Shown piece after piece: positions 6,871 through 11,462 of a DNA stretch of 11,462 nt. The notes below the pieces were generated by a model. That model was given only the letters and a program-made list of their open reading frames with translations. It ran no database searches and was not told the origin of the DNA. A program made the position numbers and the translations under genes. Position 1 is the first letter of the stretch, and each line of letters begins with the position of its first letter. The stretch lies in NCBI GenBank assembly GCA_030643245.1, contig DAOWME010000074.1:1-11462 (forward strand), read 5' to 3'. This stretch comes from Deltaproteobacteria bacterium. Lineage in GTDB: Bacteria > Desulfobacterota > UBA8473.

Positions 6871-7881
6871 TCAGTTGTCTACTGAACAGCATTCAAACCT
6901 TCCCAAAACCTCACGCGCTTCAGCCATTATATCTTCCACTACATCTCTTGCGCTCTTTATCTTCTTTATCATCCCCGATATCTGACCCGCCGGCATGGAT
7001 CCTATGTCGGTATTTCCTTCAGCCCTGGCAGCAAAATGCACACCTTCTCCCACCTTCGTCATCTGCCTAGGGAAAGGGAGTATCTCCGATTCCCTACCTT
7101 CCCATTCTTCCGTGAGTCTATTTTTGATTGCTCTGAGAGTTTTACCGGTGTAGCATCTGGTAATTACAGTACCTTCCTCGTTAACCTCTATTATCTTGTT
7201 CTTATAATTTATGTGAGCAAATGCCTCTTTAGTGACAACGAAACGCGTACCCATCCATACACCACATGCACCCAAGGCTAATGCAGCTACCAGCCCTCGT
7301 CCGTCTGCAATACCCCCAGCAGCCAGTACAGGTACTTCAACGGCGTCCGTCACAAGTGGTACTAGAACCATAGTAGCTATCTTCCCTGTATGTCCACCGG
7401 CCTCATGACCCTGTGCCACAATAATATCAACCCCGCCATCAGCTACCCTGACCGCGTTCCTTACGTTACCTACGTTGGCAATCACCTTCATCCCCAAGGC
7501 GTGTGCCTGGGGTACTGCCTGGGCAGGGTTCCCCAAAGCCGCAGACAATATCGGAACCTGTTCCTCAAATATGATGTCGAGTATCTCCTTAACCTCATCC
7601 GTATACTCCCTCACCTTTGTATCCTGGCTCTTCGGCACCCGGGCAAAGGCGATATTCACAGCATAGGGCTTATCCGTCCTATCTTTTACCTCTCTGATCA
7701 TTTGCCGCACTTCATCAGGAGGCAAAAAAGTCGCCCCTACGACCCCTAGCCCCCCCGCATTGGATACGGCAGACACCAGCTCTGCACGGGCCAGATACCC
7801 CATCCCTGCCTGCACAACAGGGTACTTAATCCCCAACAGATCACACAACCGTGTACGTAGTACGTCCTCTATATTCACCAC
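6871..7881 (-). CDS. Nitronate monooxygenase / FabK-like FMN-dependent protein
   Basis: This 336-residue TIM-barrel flavoprotein belongs to the 2-nitropropane dioxygenase/nitronate monooxygenase family, which also contains enoyl-ACP reductase II. N-terminal RTRLCDLLGIKYPVVQAGM (10-27) and the FMN/active-site motif QGHEAGGHTG (157-166, His164 at the catalytic-His position) are diagnostic. So is the phosphate-binding AAGGIADGRG (187-196). Proteins of this family often sit in acyl-CoA degradation clusters, where their physiological substrate is generally unknown; an enoyl-thioester reductase or oxidase role is possible. The start is set at GTG 7881, since AAAGGAGG lies upstream and the protein then begins as relatives do. 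A frame open to 7980 would overlap the preceding carboxyltransferase and has no homology upstream. The next gene upstream ends at 7950, 68 bp away. Confidence 0.9.
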   Translation of the reverse strand: MVNIEDVLRTRLCDLLGIKYPVVQAGMGYLARAELVSAVSNAGGLGVVGATFLPPDEVRQMIREVKDRTDKPYAVNIAFARVPKSQDTKVREYTDEVKEILDIIFEEQVPILSAALGNPAQAVPQAHALGMKVIANVGNVRNAVRVADGGVDIIVAQGHEAGGHTGKIATMVLVPLVTDAVEVPVLAAGGIADGRGLVAALALGACGVWMGTRFVVTKEAFAHINYKNKIIEVNEEGTVITRCYTGKTLRAIKNRLTEEWEGRESEILPFPRQMTKVGEGVHFAARAEGNTDIGSMPAGQISGMIKKIKSARDVVEDIMAEAREVLGRFECCSVDN

Positions 7882-7892
7882 TCTCTTTCTAT

Positions 7893-7900
7893 CCTCCTTT
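7893..7900 (-). promoter_or_regulatory. Strong Shine-Dalgarno selecting GTG 7881
   Basis: AAAGGAGG is the best match to the canonical ribosome site in the window. The first of two consecutive GTG codons follows 11 bases later, slightly long spacing. No ATG or TTG codon lies in frame nearer to it. Confidence 0.6.
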
Positions 7901-7949
7901 CCCGTTCTCTCTCGATCATCTGAGTTAGACCCAACGGATTCCCCGAACG

Positions 7950-9260
7950 TTAGGGCACTACTTGGGGAAGCTCTATACATTCTTCCTTATATGGTCTGCA
8001 ATCTCCCCCTATGAAATGACTGCCCATAGCAGCATATGCCCCGGCATAACCCTTACGCAAGACCACGGACACTATTGGCACCGTTGCTTCAGCATAGGCA
8101 TATAGCAGCTTGGCTCCGTGCCTTATTATCCCTCTTTGCTCACTTTGTGTTCCTACAACATAAGCCGGGGTATCAACCAAGTTGACCAGGGGTATGTTAA
8201 AGGCATCACAGTACCTTACAAACTTGGATGCCTTGTCAGCCGCATTTATATCCAGAGCCCCTGCCCACACTAATGGCTGACTGGCTAACAAACCGACCGG
8301 CTGTCCACCCATCCGGCAAAACCCGGTTATAACGTTCGTGGCGTAATCAGGTTTGAGCTCAAAAAAGTTGCCGTTATCAACTACTTTAGTGATTACCTGG
8401 TACATATCATAGGGTTTCTTAAAATCAAAAGGAACAAGTCCTGCCAGATCTTCATCCATACGATCGCGATCGTCTCCAGTGTCTGCGACAGGAGGCTGCT
8501 CCATATTGTTGGATGGTAAAAAACTTAATAACTCCTTAAGGTTTTCGATACATTCTTCATCATTCTCAGCAATCCGGTCACAAACTCCGCTGACCGAAGC
8601 GTGCATTTCCGCTCCACCAAGTTCTTCTTGACTAACAACTTCACCGGTTATTGCTTCTACCACAGGCGGTCCCCCAATAAACATGGAGCTAGTACCCTTT
8701 ACCATAAAGATGACATCTGTCAGAGCAGGACCGTAACACGGCCCACCCGCAACCGGCCCCATGACCAGGGTGATTTGCGGTATTACCCCTGATGCCCTGG
8801 CGTGCCTGCGCATGAGTGCGATATAACCCTCCATGGCCGGATGTTGCTCCTGCGCCCTGGCACCCCCTGAATCATTAAGAAGAATAATCGGTATCCTCTT
8901 CTCCAAGGCTAAATCCATCATCCTGATAACCTTTCGGATATGCACTTCGCCAACAGAACCTCCGTGAATTGTAAAATCCTGGGCCACCACGGAAACGTTG
9001 CGGCCACCTATTTTCCCGTACCCTGTAACCACACCGTCTCCTGGGGCCTCCAGTTTGTCCATCCCAAAGTCAGTGCAGTGATGCTTGGCAAACAAGTTCA
9101 TCTCTACAAAACTCCCTGGATCTACCAGGAGGCTTAACCTCTCTCGTGCAGTTAGTTTACCCTTGGCATGCTGTTTTGCTACACTATCCGGCTCCCCACC
9201 CTGTTGGAGACGCCTTTTGCGTTCCCTCAGCTCTTGGATCCTTTTCTCTCTTGCTTCCAT
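7950..9260 (-). CDS. Carboxyltransferase subunit lacking its C-terminal ~80-95 residues
   Basis: This 436-residue acyl-CoA carboxylase beta / decarboxylase alpha family protein has a well-conserved catalytic core: FTIHGGSVGEVH (96-107), NDSGGAR (129-135), GPVAGG (168-173), LGGAEMHASVSG (214-225). It shares DTPAY in place of the usual DVPGF with the 5066-6628 paralogue. Homology stops at AMGSHFIGGD (411-420), followed by 16 unrelated residues and a stop. The paralogue continues for about 97 residues past the matching point, through the YAWPTA segment to the final KHG-PL motif, and none of that is found here in any frame. The missing part helps form the biotin-facing side in relatives, so activity is doubtful unless the paralogue compensates. 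ATG 9260 follows GGGGG by six bases. It is either a decaying gene or a subunit adapted to pair with the other carboxyltransferase. Confidence 0.88.
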   Translation of the reverse strand: MEAREKRIQELRERKRRLQQGGEPDSVAKQHAKGKLTARERLSLLVDPGSFVEMNLFAKHHCTDFGMDKLEAPGDGVVTGYGKIGGRNVSVVAQDFTIHGGSVGEVHIRKVIRMMDLALEKRIPIILLNDSGGARAQEQHPAMEGYIALMRRHARASGVIPQITLVMGPVAGGPCYGPALTDVIFMVKGTSSMFIGGPPVVEAITGEVVSQEELGGAEMHASVSGVCDRIAENDEECIENLKELLSFLPSNNMEQPPVADTGDDRDRMDEDLAGLVPFDFKKPYDMYQVITKVVDNGNFFELKPDYATNVITGFCRMGGQPVGLLASQPLVWAGALDINAADKASKFVRYCDAFNIPLVNLVDTPAYVVGTQSEQRGIIRHGAKLLYAYAEATVPIVSVVLRKGYAGAYAAMGSHFIGGDCRPYKEECIELPQVVP

Positions 9261-9344
9261 TGAAAGCCCCCTCATTCGAACATTTCCAAAACCGGTTCCT
9301 CAAATGTTTACCAAAAATAGACCCCACTTTCCAAATAATTTGGG

Positions 9345-9544
9345 CCTGTGCAGTTGAGCAGGATTGCGTTAAGCGCTGGCTGCTTGCTTCGTTTGCTTCT
9401 TATACGTAAGGACGTGGCCAACTTTTAAATAGACATACGAGACTTTTCATCCCATTACACAGACAGTCTTATGCAAGACTGTAGTTCATAAGAAGCAAAC
9501 GAAGCAAGTAGGTGGCAAGCGGTAAACCTGCCCAACTGCACTGG
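9345..9544. repeat. Large imperfect inverted repeat with internal hairpin
   Basis: Outer arms CCTGTGCAGTTGAGCAGG (from 9345) and the complement of 9527-9544 match at 16 of 18 positions. Inner arms are a perfect 21-bp inverted match (9383-9403 with 9488-9508). The loop contains another perfect 8-bp hairpin, ACAGTCTT-ATGC-AAGACTGT (9463-9482). No coding potential is seen. It fills most of the 294-bp gap between the acyl-CoA dehydrogenase and the next gene. It may be a non-autonomous mobile element, distinct from the three-copy element, or a structured intercistronic RNA. The true ends are uncertain, as weak pairing continues a few bases outward. Confidence 0.75.
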
Positions 9545-9554
9545 TCAAAATGTT

Positions 9555-10691
9555 TCACAGACCTATCTCTCTGGCAATGATCGTTCGCTGTATCTCTGAT
9601 GTACCTTCATGTAAGGTCCCTACCTTAGCATCCCGAAAATAACGCTGAACAGGATACTCCATCATGTAACCATACCCACCGTGAATCTGTACTGCCTCAC
9701 CAGTAACCCTCTGAACCATCTCAGTCGCAAATAACTTTGCCATCGATGCCTCTTTTCTGCACTTTGATCCTTTATCGTAAAGCCAGGCTGCTCTGTAAAC
9801 AAGGAAGCGTGAAGCTTCTATCTCCGTTGCCATATCAGCCAACTTGAAGCTAATGGACTGAAACTTTCCAATGGGCTTACCAAACTGGACCCTTTCCTTG
9901 GAATATTTGAGGGCCGCTTCATAAGCTGCCTCCGCAAGACCCACATATCTGGCTGCCACAGTAACCCTGCCTCTGTTGAGGCCTTCCAAAATACGTGAAA
10001 ATGCTCCTCCTTCTTTCCCTATAATGTTTTTCTCCGGGATGCTACAATCCTCAAGGATAACCTCTCCTGTTTCAACGGATTTAGACCCCATTTTTTTCAG
10101 TCTTGAAACACCCAAGCCGTGTGTATCCCTATCAACAATAAAAAGAGACATACCTTCAATACCCTTGTCTTTATCAGTAAATGCCACGACTACAATATAA
10201 TCTGCTATGGGGGCATTGGTAATGAATATCTTGGATCCGTTTAATACATATCTATCCCCCGCTTTGCGGGCTGTGCTTTTGATACTGGAAACATCTGAGC
10301 CAGCATCCGGCTCTGTGATAGCCACTGCCGGTATCTTTTTTCCTCTTATCGTTGGTACGAGATAATCTTGTTTCTGTTCTTCACTTCCGAACTTATATAT
10401 TTCCATAACGCCGGACATTGACGGTATAAACACTGCAGAAGTGATGCCAAGGCAGACCCTGGCCAACTCCTCTGCGCAGATACATTCCGTTATTGTGTCA
10501 GCCCCTGCACCGCCATATTCCTCCGGATAACATAATCCCAAGTAACCAAGCTTTCCCATCTTCGGGAAAAGCTCAACAGGAAACCTCTCGTTTTTTTCAG
10601 CCTCATCAACTAAGGGTCCAATCTCATTTTCTGCAAAGCTTCGAATCGACACTCGAAATATCCTATGCTCTTCACTAAACTCAAAATCCAT
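9555..10691 (-). CDS. Acyl-CoA dehydrogenase (short/medium- or branched-chain type)
   Basis: This 378-residue FAD enzyme is of the usual family length. It oxidises an acyl-CoA to the 2,3-enoyl-CoA in the cytoplasm, passing electrons to electron-transfer flavoprotein. Signature blocks are AITEPDAGSD (124-133), the FAD-side RVQFGKPIGKFQ (267-278), QIHGGYGYMMEYPVQRYFRD (335-354) and LHEGTSEIQR (360-369). Glu362 is at the usual catalytic-base position. The substrate cannot be read from sequence. Context suggests the product or precursor of the acyl-CoA rearrangement and (de)carboxylation enzymes downstream. ATG 10691 follows GGAGAGG by eight bases. It is the first gene of the minus-strand run, separated from the next by the 294-bp inverted-repeat region. 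Decarboxylating relatives such as glutaryl-CoA dehydrogenase are possible but not indicated. Confidence 0.95.
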   Translation of the reverse strand: MDFEFSEEHRIFRVSIRSFAENEIGPLVDEAEKNERFPVELFPKMGKLGYLGLCYPEEYGGAGADTITECICAEELARVCLGITSAVFIPSMSGVMEIYKFGSEEQKQDYLVPTIRGKKIPAVAITEPDAGSDVSSIKSTARKAGDRYVLNGSKIFITNAPIADYIVVVAFTDKDKGIEGMSLFIVDRDTHGLGVSRLKKMGSKSVETGEVILEDCSIPEKNIIGKEGGAFSRILEGLNRGRVTVAARYVGLAEAAYEAALKYSKERVQFGKPIGKFQSISFKLADMATEIEASRFLVYRAAWLYDKGSKCRKEASMAKLFATEMVQRVTGEAVQIHGGYGYMMEYPVQRYFRDAKVGTLHEGTSEIQRTIIAREIGL

Positions 10692-11310
10692 CTCTACTAC
10701 CTCTCCAGCCGGTTATACTGTCAGATTAGTCAGTCAGTGCCCATCTACTTAAACAGGCCTTTATGAAAATAGGACGCTAACAAGTTTCCAGTTACCTTCA
10801 CCCCCCAGTGGGTGGAAAGGGAGAGTAAACGATACGCCAAAAAAGTAGAAATAGTCAAAAACAGGTTTTGTCAACAAGCATAACCCTTGACCGCTGGGCA
10901 TAGAACAACAAGTCAAGTTGATCAACGCGGAAGCTCAGGTAGGGCGAATTCAGAACAGGCGAGAGAAAAGGAAAATCAATATGCCCTCATACCAACAGCG
11001 GGCCAAGACAATTGAATATACCGCAGACAACATAATTCTTAACATGCTTACATGTTATAATCATAAATTTGGAAACTCAAATTCTGATTGTAATAGTGTA
11101 ACTTCTCAAAAAATTATGACCGCGCGAGGTATATTTGGAAGTTATCCTTTTTTGCATCTGCTTTGGAGGGGAATACAGGATCGGGGAATGCAGGACTAAA
11201 CAGAGAGACAATACAGGTCACATATTAAATGATGACTATTCTGACAGTAAGGGAAGAGGAATACGAGAACGAAACAGAGCCATGCGTTAAATGTTGACTC
11301 TTCCACTTGA
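10692..11310. other. Gene-free leader region upstream of the acyl-CoA dehydrogenase
   Basis: I see no credible gene in these ~620 bp. An open plus-strand frame at 10918-11199 (93 codons, TTG start) has no ribosome site and low-complexity-like composition with no recognisable motif. The stretch is more AT-rich than the genes, especially 11025-11120. It probably holds the promoter of the minus-strand operon. Small features seen are an imperfect hairpin CACCC/GGGTG near 10799-10815 and a TATAAC hexamer on the minus strand about 25 bases before ATG 10691. Confidence 0.5.
10846..10874 (-). promoter_or_regulatory. Candidate promoter for the minus-strand operon (weak)
   Basis: A perfect TTGACA lies at 10874-10869 on the minus strand. 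At 15-17 bases spacing only poor -10 matches are present (TATTTC or TTTCTA). It lies about 180 bases upstream of ATG 10691. It is offered because it is the best -35 in the leader; the -10 is not convincing. Confidence 0.2.
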
Positions 11311-11462
11311 CTAAGGGACGGGGCCGAAATAACTTCCCCATCTATGCATCTCACCTTCAGGCCATCTTCGCCCGATCTTCAAACACAAAATCCTCGAAAT
11401 AGTTAAGACTATTACTGTGGTTTTGTATTTTCAGATCGAACAAATCTGACCTAAATCTGAGC
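11311..11462 (+). repeat. MITE-like palindromic element, copy C (right part cut by window edge)
   Basis: It begins CTAAGGGACGGGGCCGAAAT and follows copy B base for base for about 152 bases with only a handful of differences, mostly near the central loop (around 11367-11412). It has the same orientation as copy B and the opposite orientation to copy A. The final ~30 bp, containing the other terminal repeat, lie beyond the window. Confidence 0.9.

Noticed and set aside
7882..7980. N-terminal extension of the flavoprotein to 7980
   Set aside because: The extra 33 residues have no family similarity, overlap the preceding gene, and place the strong AAAGGAGG inside the coding region.
192..10691. 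Calling the locus an alkylsuccinate (anaerobic alkane) degradation operon
   Set aside because: No glycyl-radical fumarate-adding enzyme or CoA ligase is present, and loss of the Arg207 equivalent argues against a dicarboxylic substrate. Kept only as an analogy.
10745..10783. 13-codon minus-strand frame after a GGGGGG run, as a possible leader peptide
   Set aside because: The spacing from the G-run to the TTG is about 17 bases, and there is no regulatory amino-acid run or attenuator downstream.
10918..11199. 93-codon open frame on the plus strand in the leader region
   Set aside because: TTG start without a ribosome site, no recognisable motif, AT-rich content and opposite strand to all real genes.
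1..11462. CRISPR array, tRNA or rRNA genes
   Set aside because: No regularly spaced direct repeats and no cloverleaf or rRNA-like segment were seen on either strand. The only multi-copy repeats are the three palindromic elements.

Overview
The window reads as accessory catabolic DNA from an anaerobic, probably deltaproteobacterial-type (Desulfobacterota or syntroph-like) bacterium. That placement is an inference: B12-dependent acyl-CoA mutases with separate large and small subunits, biotin-enzyme-type carboxyltransferases, an acyl-CoA dehydrogenase and a nitronate-monooxygenase-type flavoprotein occur together in such genomes. No taxonomic marker gene is present. All recognisable genes lie on the minus strand, so transcription runs from high to low coordinates.

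Layout in transcription order. A gene-poor leader lies at 10692-11310. Then come an acyl-CoA dehydrogenase (9555-10691), a large imperfect inverted repeat (9345-9544), a carboxyltransferase subunit lacking its usual C-terminus (7950-9260), a nitronate monooxygenase/FabK-like FMN protein (6871-7881), a short intergenic stretch with hairpins and a REP-like double palindrome, and a full-length but divergent carboxyltransferase (5066-6628). Next are a short-chain dehydrogenase remnant (4833-5014) cut off by a ~185-bp palindromic repeat element (4647-4832), and two complete mutase/B12-binding-subunit pairs: 2930-4624 with 2376-2798, and 707-2317 with 192-587.

The palindromic element is MITE-like, with terminal inverted repeats of about 25 bp. 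It occurs three times: inverted at the left edge (1-173), in the middle (4647-4832), and cut off by the right edge (11311-11462). It splits the window into two blocks: mutases, and dehydrogenase plus carboxyltransferases. Both window ends fall inside copies, as expected if an assembly contig stopped at repeats.

How the genes could work together: acyl-CoA mutases move a carbon branch or thioester group, carboxyltransferases add or remove CO2 on acyl-CoAs through a biotin carrier, and acyl-CoA dehydrogenase starts beta-oxidation. This matches rearrangement/decarboxylation/oxidation schemes used for branched or substituted acids. However, both mutases lack the residues that define methylmalonyl-CoA mutase. 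The carboxylate-binding Tyr and Arg are replaced, and so is the active-site His, by Thr in one and Asp in the other. They are therefore probably not methylmalonyl-CoA mutases, and their substrates are unknown. This is the strongest lead in the window. No biotin carboxylase, biotin carrier, membrane decarboxylase subunit, CoA ligase, mutase chaperone GTPase or regulator is present. Residue numbers for methylmalonyl-CoA mutase refer to the Propionibacterium enzyme as remembered, aligned by eye.
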